A DNA stretch of 64,000 nucleotides, taken from assembly GCA_947646735.1 (NCBI GenBank), contig CANTFK010000848.1, forward strand, positions 248,001-312,000. The letters run 5' to 3'. Positions 21,089 to 29,289 of the stretch are shown one piece after another. The DNA is from Peronospora farinosa (taxonomy: Eukaryota; Oomycota; Peronosporomycetes; Peronosporales; Peronosporaceae). Positions within the stretch are counted from its first letter, which is position 1; each line of letters opens with the position of its first letter. Both the position numbers and the translations under genes were made by a program. The notes under the pieces were generated by a model. The model did not search any database and was not told the origin of the DNA. It saw only the letters and a program-made list of their open reading frames with translations.

Positions 21089-22632
21089 GTGCAGGGCGCC
21101 CTACTGGTTGGAACGGAGGTCCGGGTCCCCCGGTGGCAGCCCAACCTTCCAGTCCTCCTGCGCTACGCGCACGGTTAAATGCCACCACTACGAGTGGTGA
21201 TTCACGTCTGATTATTGTCAGTTTACATGTCGCCGGCGTCCGGCGACCTCTGCGAGCACTCCTGGACTCAGGAGCAACAAACAATTTCTTTCGTGAAACT
21301 TGTTTGTCGATGCTGCCTCCCAGCATTCAGGTCCGTGAGGGACCTGGCCAAGTCGTCGTCAAGTTTGCTGACGGGAAACCACACCGCGTATCGCGGCGCG
21401 AAGTGTCGTTGCCGTATACGTTTGATGGCTTTCGCAGTAATGATGATTTCTTGGTGATCGCAATGAATTATGCATTCGATTGCATACTGGGCATGCCATG
21501 GTTGGCACGTTATAAGCCCCAGATCGACTGGTCAGCCAGATCAGTGAGACGTCGACGCAAGTTCGATGTCAGTGAAGTGTTTACCCATCTCTTGGTATAT
21601 CCAAGTGACTGGCCGAACGTCACAGTCGTGGATCGTGATTCCACGACGTTGGCGGTGCACAGAGCGAGCGGTGGCCCTCTCTGCACTGCTTGTGCTGTTC
21701 TTCGAGACAAAAGTGACAGTAAATCCTCGCTACAGAGCGAAGAGGACGACGAGGACGACGCGGTCGAACAGGGGTTCCCGCGCGTCATTAATGCGCTTGA
21801 ACAGGGGTTCCCGCACGTGAATGCAGTGGTTGAACCGGGGTTCCCATCTGCACCTATTGTGGTCGAGCAGGGGCTACCACAAGGGCATTGTGGCGACGAG
21901 CAAGATCTCGCCATCGAGTGTGACGTGGACGGACAGGAGTCCCCACGCGAGAGCATGATGGTCAAACCGGGGTTCCCATCATCACCCACTGTGGTCGAAC
22001 CGAGGTTCCCACATGGGCGATTTGTGGTCGAGCAGGGGCTCCCACACGAGTACAACGTGGACGGACAGGAGTCCCCACGCGAGAGCATGATGGTCGAACC
22101 GGGGTTCCCATCATCACCCACTGTGGTCGAACCGAGGTTCCCACATGGGCATACTGTGGTTGAGCAGGGGCTCCCACACGGGTTTACGGCGGCCGAGCAG
22201 GAGCTCCCGCATCAAGTGTCAACGGTCGAGTTTGGGGTACTCCCGTCCAGTGTTTCCGGCATCTTGGATGACGACATCCAGTGCCTAGAGGGGGGTGATG
22301 GTTTATCACCTGACTGCGGTTCGCCAGCTTCTAGTGACTCGAAGCACGATGGGGACAACAGCACCGAGAATTTAGCGTTGGAATGTGTCCACGCTATCGT
22401 GTACGTGGAAGGGAGTCCACAAAGGCGCCAATATATCGAGGTCGAGAGTCCTCCTCGTAATGCGTCTTCCATTACAAGTCTTCCAGGGCTTTCCTGGAAG
22501 CATTTCCTACGTGACCTTAAGGGAGGCACTGTGGAACAAGTGTGTCTAATCACCAACGGGGTGGTTACCGTGGCAAACGAGGAGCATATGGCGCGTCCTC
22601 GAGGCGCTAAGCCGAAGTCTGCGCGTGAATAA
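21061..22632 (+). CDS. Gypsy-C protease with an 11-residue repeat tail (start of pol)
   Basis: Frame -1 to gag, most likely entered by frameshift at 21067 although an ATG is present at 21061. Retropepsin: [13 protein letters not shown] (active site near residue 69), then [18 protein letters not shown]. After the protease comes an acidic stretch and about 14 units of an 11-residue repeat (pattern E-Q/P-G-F/L-P-x6, about 21757-22230), including a 132-bp in-frame duplication (GTGGACGGACAGG at 21925 and 22057). The frame stops at TAA 22630-22632, but the same frame continues open directly afterwards into RT, so this stop is probably a lesion in a longer pol. Confidence 0.85.
   Translation: MSKKRSVPVGAGRPTGWNGGPGPPVAAQPSSPPALRARLNATTTSGDSRLIIVSLHVAGVRRPLRALLDSGATNNFFRETCLSMLPPSIQVREGPGQVVVKFADGKPHRVSRREVSLPYTFDGFRSNDDFLVIAMNYAFDCILGMPWLARYKPQIDWSARSVRRRRKFDVSEVFTHLLVYPSDWPNVTVVDRDSTTLAVHRASGGPLCTACAVLRDKSDSKSSLQSEEDDEDDAVEQGFPRVINALEQGFPHVNAVVEPGFPSAPIVVEQGLPQGHCGDEQDLAIECDVDGQESPRESMMVKPGFPSSPTVVEPRFPHGRFVVEQGLPHEYNVDGQESPRESMMVEPGFPSSPTVVEPRFPHGHTVVEQGLPHGFTAAEQELPHQVSTVEFGVLPSSVSGILDDDIQCLEGGDGLSPDCGSPASSDSKHDGDNSTENLALECVHAIVYVEGSPQRRQYIEVESPPRNASSITSLPGLSWKHFLRDLKGGTVEQVCLITNGVVTVANEEHMARPRGAKPKSARE
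21067..21108 (+). promoter_or_regulatory. -1 ribosomal frameshift signal at the gag/pro junction
   Basis: Heptamer A AAA AAC at 21067-21073 in the exact gag phase (CCA AAA AAC). A 7-nt spacer follows (21074-21080), then a perfect 9-bp stem ACCAGTAGG (21081-21089) / CCTACTGGT (21100-21108) with a 10-nt loop. The gag stop lies inside the 5' arm. Slipping back one base puts the ribosome in the protease frame. Heptamer, spacing and stem all fit known -1 signals. Confidence 0.85.
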
Positions 22633-25600
22633 AGGTTTGCATCACAGTCATGGGAGGCCCTGCGAGAGTCTGGTAACCCCGTCTACGACATTGCTCGTGA
22701 GTATGCAGACGTGTTCCCGGACAAGATCCCGGCTGAACTTCCTGCGGACCGTGGTGTTCGGCACGAGATTGATCTCGTGCCAGGGTCGAAGTATTGTGTG
22801 ACACGGCAGTGGCCGTTGCCTCGAGATCAAGTCGAAGCTATTGACTCATTCTTCGAAGGCCGCCACAAAGCGTGTCATGTGCGTGAAAGATCTCATCACA
22901 TTCGAGTCCAACCTTCTGTGTGAAGAAGGCTACGGGAGGCTGGCGGATAGTGCATGCGTTCAATAAGTTGAATGATGCCACTGTTCCTGCGCAAACGCCA
23001 ATTCCCAGGAAGGACATGGTGCTGAATTTCATGTCAGGAAGTGTCATCTTCAGTGCCATCGACTTGACCGATGGCTTTTACCAGATTTTGATGCGCCCGA
23101 GCGATATCCGACTCACCGCGGTGAGCACCCCGAGTGGCATGTTATGGGAGTGGCTGGTAATGCCACAAGGGTTGAAGAACGCTCCGGCCACTTTTAAATC
23201 GCATGGTGTCTCAAGTGTTGAGACCTCTTCGGAACTTTGCCCCAAGTTATTTTGACGATATATTCGTCCATAGTCGCGCCGAGGGCAACCTCAACGATGT
23301 CCAAGTTCACCTTTAACACCTGAAGCAAGTGTTTCAAGTTATGCGGGACAACAAGTTGTACGCGAATCTCAAGAAGTGTGTCTTTTGTGCACCGGAGATT
23401 CCGGTGTTAGGTTGCTATGTGAGTAAATCGGGAGTTCGAGCTGATCCAGAGAAGGTGTCGTCCAATCTGTTCTTGGCCCACGCCCAAGAACCCTACGGAG
23501 TTGCGCCAGTGGCTCGGGCTAATTATTTGCACAAGTATACGAAGGATTATGCTGGTTCTATCCAGCCTTTGTCGTCACTCTTGAAGAAAGACGCCACGTG
23601 GTTGTGGCGTCCCGAGCACCAAGCAGCCTTCGAAGCAGTAAAGAAGAGCCTAGCGTCAGCGCCAGTCCTGGTCCTACCAGACGATTCCAAGCCGTTCCAC
23701 GTGGTTTGCGACGCCAGTGATTTTGCAATCGGTTGTGCCCTCATGCAATTTGATGATGAGGGCCGTGAACGAGTCGTGAGTTACCAGTCGCGACAGATGA
23801 AGCCAGCTGAGAAGAACTATCCGGTTCACGACAAGAAGTTGTTAGCGATGTGCTACGTACTCATCAAGTTTCGCGTGCATCTCCTTGGTGAAAGTACGTT
23901 TGCTTTGTACACCGATCATGCATCGCTGCGCACAGCGATGAAGAGCCCACACCTGTCCCAATGGATGGCACGATGGCTCTCATTCTTCTCTGAGTACAAC
24001 TTCGTCGTGCATTACAAGCCAGGCAAGACCAATATTCTCGCTGACGCCTTGTCACGACGTCCCGACTACGATCCTCGGACTGCTCTGAGTCGCCAGGCTA
24101 CTGATGACGAGGACGATGATGACCGATGTGCAATGTGTGTATCGCTGAACTTAACTCGGGTTACACCCGAGCCGTGTTTATTTGATGAGATCGTCGCAGC
24201 GTACAAGGGTGACTCAGATTATGCAGACATTATCGAGTATCTGCGTGCTCCCAGCGATGCTGCACTGGGAGCATTATCCCGTACCAAGCGCGACCATATT
24301 CATCGATACAGTTTAGATGGCGATTTGCTTCTGTACATCGACCAATTCGATTCTCCTCGCACGGTGATTACCAATGACATGGATTTGCGTGCAAGAATCA
24401 TTCAAGAGTATCACGATGCTCCAGCTGGCGGCCATTTAGGTCGCGAAAAGACTTTCGCGGCTGTGTCTCGAGACTTCTTCTGGCCCCACATGTATAAGTG
24501 GGTACGCAACTGGATCCGAACGTGCGAAATATGCCAGCGTGTGAAGCCATCTCCATCGACACAGGCTCCCTTACGATCGTTGCCAATTGCAGCAGAGGCA
24601 TGGAGATCAGTTTCGATGGACTTCATCTTCGGGCTTGCGCCCGATAGCCAAGCTCGCACGGGCATCTTGGTCTTTGTTGACAGATTCAGCAAGATGACAC
24701 ATCTCGTGCCTGTTCACGCTAAGGTCACCGCGGCAGAGACCGCGGCGCACTTCATCGACGCGGTGTTCCGTCATCATGGCCTTCCAGAAAACATTGTTTC
24801 GGACCGTGACCCGCGATTTACGTCCGCATTTTGGACATCACTTTTCGAGCTCCTCGGGACAAAACTGCTGATGTCGACTGCAGCCCATCCGGAAACGGAT
24901 GGGTAGACCGAGCGCGTTAACCGGGTCCTCGAAGATGTTCTTCGGAGTTATGCTACGTCATTTACAAGTTGGAGTGCATTTTTACCACTCGCTGAGTTCG
25001 CACTCAACAACGCCGTACACGCGTCAACAGGGTTGACACCATTTTTTGTGAATTCGGCTCGTCATCCTCGTGTTCCTACTGTCTTGGCCGTGGGGCGACC
25101 CACAACACCTAGTGGCTCCACTCTGGGGGGGAATAAAGGTGATAAACAAGGATCGAGTGCAGCTCACGGTATTTTGAGCGCGAATGCAGTAACCCGATCC
25201 AAGGCAAAGACGGCCAATTTGACGCCATCAGACGTGGCGTCCCCATTAGCTCGATGGACTGCGCAGACATTGATTGAACCGTCTTCGGGTAAGCGTTCAC
25301 CTACTGCCAACTACGCGCTGATTGAGTCGGCGCGACCAATTGATGACATGGCCGTGTCGGAATTTATACTCCAACGTCAAGCCATCACCCGGTTTGTACG
25401 CGACGCACTACAATCTGCGGTAGATCAACAGAAGGAGAACGCTGACAAACATGGAAAAAAGAACATGAGCAAGTTTGAGAAAGGTGACCGTGTATTATTA
25501 TCTACGGAAGGTTTAAGGGATTCTGCGGTCACTAATCTGGGCGCGAGTAAACTCGCGCCACGCTTCATCGGTCCATTCAAGGTTCTGAAGGCAAATGGCG

Positions 25601-26559
25601 ACGCTTATACACTCGACGTCCCCTCTTCACTGCGACTCCACCCGACATTCTATGTCGGGCGGCTGAAGGAATATCGTCCGGCTACACTTCACGGTTTGGC
25701 TCCGACGCTGGCTTCAGGGGTTCGTAAGTCGAACGGCCCTCCCGTCGTGCTCGACGCGCCGATGACATGGGTCGGGGTCTCGATCCCGTCTGAACCTGAC
25801 CAAGCATCTGGCGCTCCAGAATCCTTATCCGTTCGATCAGTTCACGGTTCGACTGCCGGGTCTCACTAGAAGTCTTCTCCGCCTGGGCAGCACGTTCACT
25901 GGCAGCCTCAGCCTCCAGCTGAGCATCGGTAGCTATATTCACGGCCTGATCAACATCGTCCTGAGCAACCAGGACGCCAACTCTACCACCGCGAGGGCCC
26001 TCCTTCGCTTGTTGATGCGGAGGGACAGGTGAGCTGGATTGTAGACCGCATTGTGGGTCACGAGGACCCTCCACAACCAGCACTGCAGTCGGCTCATGAG
26101 AAGCGTGCGGTTTCATCCGTGCGCAGGTACCGAGTACGTTGGCTTGGATTCCCTCCCGAGCAGGATACATGGGAACCACGTTCCTCGCTTCTTCGTGACG
26201 TTCCAGATGTGGTTCTGTCGTATGAAGCCACGAAGTCGGACTATTCCAAGGCGGGCGAGCACGCGAACGCTCTCGTGACAAACGAGAGCGATAAAGAGAT
26301 CCACGTCGTCGGGAACGAGAACGATGACGCGAACGAGAACGATGTCGCGAACGAGAACGATGCCGTGATCGAGAACGATGTCGCGAATGAGAACGACGCC
26401 GTGAACGAGAACGTCGCAGTGAATGCATATCGCGATTGCGAGGCGAGAATCGCGAAGCAGGACGGGCAAGCGAACGTGTCGCTGCCCTGCGCTGATGATC
26501 CCGCGGAGATTGACTCCGCTGTCGCGAGTGGTGCTGCCAGCGAGGCGCACCACGAATAA
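22633..26559 (+). pseudogene. Gypsy-C pol: RT, RNase H, integrase, chromodomain
   Basis: RT starts with [17 protein letters not shown]; frameshifts near 22885 and 23200 separate WRIVHAFNKLN and WEWLVMPQGLKNAPATF from [14 protein letters not shown] (YFDD at 23248-23259). From 23329 one frame carries RNase H (VVCDASDFAIGCALMQ, LYTDHASLRTAM), integrase zinc motif (HDAPAGGHLGREKT, CEICQRVKPS) and core (MDFIFGLAPD, VSDRDPRFTSAFW). TAG at 24904-24906 replaces the Gln of DGQTERVNR. The frame resumes through LAPRFIGPFKVLKANGDAYT, meets TAGs at 25867 and 25930, and ends with a chromodomain (YRVRWLGFPPEQDTWEPRS, about 26125-26185) and a low-complexity NENDVA tail. Lesions are few, in line with a young insertion. 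Confidence 0.87.
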
Positions 26560-26812
26560 CTGCGCTTCTCCGTTCGCTCAGACTTCGCTCATACTTTGCA
26601 ATCCAGCTTCGTTCGCGATCACTGAGTGGACACTCAGCGATGTGTCGTCGCCATTCGTCATGAGTTGGGCGTGGAGTCGAGTCACAAGATTGGCATCCTT
26701 CATTGACATGGACGAAGCAGAGACAGTCCTCATTCCAAGCATCCTCACACACTCTTTCGCGTAGCGCGCCGATGGAGTGATCGGCGCGATCTCCTCTCGA
26801 TTGGCGAGCCAT
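25682..26812 (-). CDS. Antisense ORF of Gypsy-C, SR-rich and coiled-coil part (aORF-C2)
   Basis: 376 codons without a stop, opposite to the integrase C-terminus, chromodomain and tail. The first 90 residues continue aORF-C1 in another frame (CPLSDRERSWIAKYERSL). Then comes an Arg-Ser/Arg-His repeat (SRHRSRSRHRSRSRHRSR pattern, about 26420-26290), a low-complexity middle, and a C-terminal helix with heptad pattern (AASERAAQAEKTSSETRQ, ELIERIRILERQMLGQV). The SR repeat is the reverse complement of the NENDVA repeat in the pol tail, so both strands are constrained. The start codon given may be internal to a longer joined product. Function unknown; RNA binding or nuclear localisation is a guess from composition. 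Confidence 0.55.
   Translation of the reverse strand: MARQSRGDRADHSIGALRERVCEDAWNEDCLCFVHVNEGCQSCDSTPRPTHDEWRRHIAECPLSDRERSWIAKYERSLSERRSAVIRGAPRWQHHSRQRSQSPRDHQRRAATRSLARPASRFSPRNRDMHSLRRSRSRRRSHSRHRSRSRHRSRSRHRSRSRHRSRSRRRGSLYRSRLSRERSRARPPWNSPTSWLHTTEPHLERHEEARNVVPMYPAREGIQANVLGTCARMKPHASHEPTAVLVVEGPRDPQCGLQSSSPVPPHQQAKEGPRGGRVGVLVAQDDVDQAVNIATDAQLEAEAASERAAQAEKTSSETRQSNRELIERIRILERQMLGQVQTGSRPRPMSSARRARREGRSTYEPLKPASEPNREV
26296..26420. repeat. Dual-coding repeat (NENDVA on +, RSRSRH on -)
   Basis: Imperfect 15-30-bp repeats of GAGAACGATGTCGCGAAC. Plus strand: Asn-Glu-Asn-Asp-Val/Ala pattern in the pol tail. Minus strand: Arg-Ser-Arg-His pattern in aORF-C2. Confidence 0.85.
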
Positions 26813-27162
26813 AACTGAAAGCTGCTACCATCCTCAAGCATCCGATTCCAACGTTGGATGAAGGCGCACCAAGAACGTTGTAGAGCTTCATGCTCGATTC
26901 CATCAAGACCTTTCCCGCGCAGTTTTCGAAATCGGCGGAAGTAGTCCCGCATCATGTCCAGTGAGTCCGGAGCGTGAGCTCCGGACAAGTCGTACAGCGA
27001 CCAAGGTATGAGCTGCCGCGCCATGATGCTGGTTGATGCATTCCCGCTGATGTATCTTGGAAATGCTGCTGGATTGGGTGTTGGGTCTCCGGACATTGCT
27101 TGTTTGTTTGTGGGCGAAGGGTTTTCGACAGTTGAGCACTCACGGTTGGTGAGTGCTGTCAT
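26578..27162 (-). CDS. Antisense ORF of Gypsy-C, N-terminal part (aORF-C1)
   Basis: 194 residues on the strand opposite to the element, starting 14 bp from the 3' LTR. The sequence looks globular and helical: MARQLIPWSLYDLSG, MMRDYFRRFRKLRGKGLDG, ALQRSWCAFIQRWNRML and LHAQLMTNGDDTSLSVHSV. It stops at 26578, but the next frame (aORF-C2) overlaps by 235 bp and carries on the same architecture. GTATGAG...GCGCAG (about 26614-26580) would be a 35-nt intron joining the two in phase, but 35 nt is short for a spliceosomal intron; a frameshift is the alternative. I recognise no family. Confidence 0.55.
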   Translation of the reverse strand: MTALTNRECSTVENPSPTNKQAMSGDPTPNPAAFPRYISGNASTSIMARQLIPWSLYDLSGAHAPDSLDMMRDYFRRFRKLRGKGLDGIEHEALQRSWCAFIQRWNRMLEDGSSFQLWLANREEIAPITPSARYAKECVRMLGMRTVSASSMSMKDANLVTRLHAQLMTNGDDTSLSVHSVIANEAGLQSMSEV

Positions 27163-27175
27163 GAGAAGGGGGTGA
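27163..27175 (+). other. Gypsy-C polypurine tract
   Basis: GAGAAGGGGGTGA abutting the 3' LTR. On the other strand the aORF start codon (27162-27160) begins directly at its edge. Confidence 0.8.
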
Positions 27176-27297
27176 TGTAATGGGCTACATTACATAGGAT
27201 TAATATGAGTTAAATTTACTTAATACCTAACACTTGGGCTTGAGTCTTCCTCAAGCGCACGTGTAAGCTAGTGACGGTACGTTCTAGCCCCGTTACA
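27176..27297 (+). repeat. Gypsy-C 3' LTR (122 bp)
   Basis: Same sequence as 19894-20015 with one substitution. Preceded by the purine tract GAGAAGGGGGTGA at 27163-27175. Confidence 0.93.
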
Positions 27298-27723
27298 TAT
27301 ATGAAGTGTCAATAAGATATTATTATAACTAATAATATTTGACAATATTACCTTTTCTTATAATATTGTTCCTAGATCTCCTTGAAGTTGGAGATGCCCT
27401 CTCATTGGTTGATGTGGGCCATCATATCAACCAACGCGCTGACCAATGACCGATAGACGCGCGCAATGAGTGGAGGGCAAGTCGTCAACATACATAGTTG
27501 TAGTTTAATATAGTTAACATAGGTTATAACAGATTATTTTTACTAAGATAGTTAACTATATTAAATACAGTTTTTCTTTTCCTCTCTTAACTAAGCGTTT
27601 GTTTAGTTGATAAAGCTTCCTCTGCCTCACGTGTACGTGAGGTATTTGAGGCACCTGCTTTCACTGTAATCAGTGAAAGTAGCCTATACTGTAATCAGTA
27701 TAGTCGGAGGGTGCCCCATTACA

Positions 27724-28442
27724 CCCGTCGTTCCGTAATGTAGACTGTCCGGTTGACTCAGGTAACTTTATAAGTAAGATGCATTACATAAAGTGAATTC
27801 GCTTATTGTAACTGCATCCACTTTAACCTGACAATTACGCTTGCTTTTGCCACTTATAAACCAACGCGTTATATAATGACCGATGGACGCGCGCAATGAG
27901 TGAAGGGAAAGCTGTCAACATACATCAAAACCTGTCTCATCTGATATCCTTGGGACCAAAAATTTTAATATGATATCGGAGGCTATCAGATTAGCCAGTT
28001 CCACACACCGACCACACCAATACTCGAGCCACAAATGACACACGGAAGCACAACCACAATCACATCCAAAACATGTCCCAGCGCGGGGTCCAGTACACGA
28101 CAATGACGTACAAGGTCCGCATTGCTTTGTGTCAGTAATTCCAAAAGTCACGCAGAAGGAGCTCCGGGATTGGCTCGGGGGAAAGCAAAACCCGAAAGTG
28201 ACCCAGTCGACTATCTCAGGCACTTTCAGATGCTTCTCCGATCTGCTCCAGATGACGGGCACAGCACTAGCTTCGCGCTCCGAAACTGCTCTAAAGTAGG
28301 GAAAATTTGTTTACAAATGTCATCAGATTACAGATGATGGAGGTTTATTAGTTCTATCATGGGGGCGAATTCGGGACTGAAGATTTAAGCAGCTTAGACA
28401 AGTGATCAGTTTAGGCAGTATCATTTAAGACAGTTTTTGCTG
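27724..28442. repeat. Hairpin-repeat remainder and LTR-I scrap; no clear gene
   Basis: 27724-27845 (CCCGTCGTTCCGTAATG...) is the reverse complement of about 17416-17540 and completes the repeat copy cut at 19852. 27846-27925 matches LTR-I internal sequence (ACCGATGGACGCGCGCAATGAGTG, written here as two parts ACCGATGGACGC and GCGCAATGAGTG). 27926-28442 holds short frames on both strands that I cannot assign. Confidence 0.55.
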
Positions 28443-28676
28443 TACATAGTTGTAGTTTGATATAGTTTAAACAAGTTATAACAGATTAGTTTGTTAGGTA
28501 GTTTAACTATATTAGATACAGGTCTCTTTTTCGTTACAATTAAGTTCATCTCTTAGTCGTATAGCTTCCTCTGCCTCCGTCCGTGTACATGAGGTTTCGA
28601 GGCACCTGCTTGCTCTGTCATCAGTGTAGGTAGACTGTACTGTTATCAGTATAGTCGGAGAGTGCCCTGTTACACT
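28443..28676 (+). repeat. Diverged LTR-I 3' part
   Basis: Matches the last half of LTR-I (ACATAGTTGTAGTTTGATATAG through AGTCGGAGAGTGCCCTGTTACA, shortened here to GTAGTTTGATATAG and GTCGGAGAGTGCCC) with many substitutions: the oldest LTR-I copy in the window. 28677-29289 has no recognisable feature and is AT-rich toward the next gene. Confidence 0.7.
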
Positions 28677-29289
28677 GACTGCTCAGGTCTGCTTATTATT
28701 ATACAATTAATCAGTTTTTCTTATGTACAAACCACACAAAAACCGTAAGATATCGCAGTTGTCGTCCAAGGTACCCATATCTTATCGGAGGAAGATCTGT
28801 AAAACAATTCTAGTCTAATGTCCATTCTTGCAGGTCAAGCGATATGAAGTCGAAACAAAGATGTTCGGTATAGTAGTATGGGATTTGCAAAAACAAATAG
28901 TGCCGAGTACACCACAAGCTGAGAAAACGAAAAGATAGACATGCAGAAAAACTTGTCTAAACCTTGGTACCTATTTTTGTCGTGCCACACGTATAATATA
29001 CGCCTTAGTATTTTTATATTTTCCTCAACGTTTTTCTGGTTTATATATCTATTTTCTCATCTAGTGGTTTATTTTTTATTTTCGGCATTATTTGATATAA
29101 GTATTTTTTATATAATACCGAATAGTATTGGTATTTTTCCATAAGATGGTACAAAAGTCGTAAACATCGCGGAATAAATTACGGACCCATTCCTGACGAT
29201 AATAAGGTCGCAAAAGATAATCTTAGCGTTTATGGTAACATTCTTCGCGGTCATTTCTCTTGTTGTCATTTTCTGATTGCTATTTAATA

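Larger units (their letters stand above)
19894..27297 (+). mobile_element. Gypsy-C: nearly complete Ty3/gypsy with 122-bp LTRs
   Basis: A 7.4-kb plus-strand element inserted in an LTR-I copy; TATAT at 19889-19893 and 27298-27302. LTRs are 122 bp each and differ by one base (AATACTTGGG/AACACTTGGG), so insertion is very recent. Order: PBS, gag, protease with a repeat tail, RT, RNase H, integrase, chromodomain. An antisense ORF pair runs from beside the 3' LTR back over the pol end. Gag and protease are intact; pol has a few nonsense codons and two frameshifts. Confidence 0.93.
19853..27723 (+). repeat. Solo LTR-I split by Gypsy-C, TSD CCCGT
   Basis: The left piece 19853-19893 (TGTAACGGGGCGAGCGCG through CACTTATAT) and right piece 27303-27723 (ATGAAGTGTCAATAAG through GTGCCCCATTACA) together form one LTR-I of about 460 bp. 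The outer flanks CCCGT (19848-19852 and 27724-27728) are a perfect target duplication. Gypsy-C, with its own TATAT duplication, occupies 19894-27297. Confidence 0.88.

Noticed and set aside
26290..26420. Host SR-type splicing factor
   Set aside because: The Arg-Ser repeat lies entirely inside Gypsy-C, antisense to its pol tail, so it is part of the element.
28941..29144. 67-codon hydrophobic ORF resembling a membrane protein
   Set aside because: The AT-rich sequence gives Phe/Ile/Leu by composition alone; there is no domain or context.
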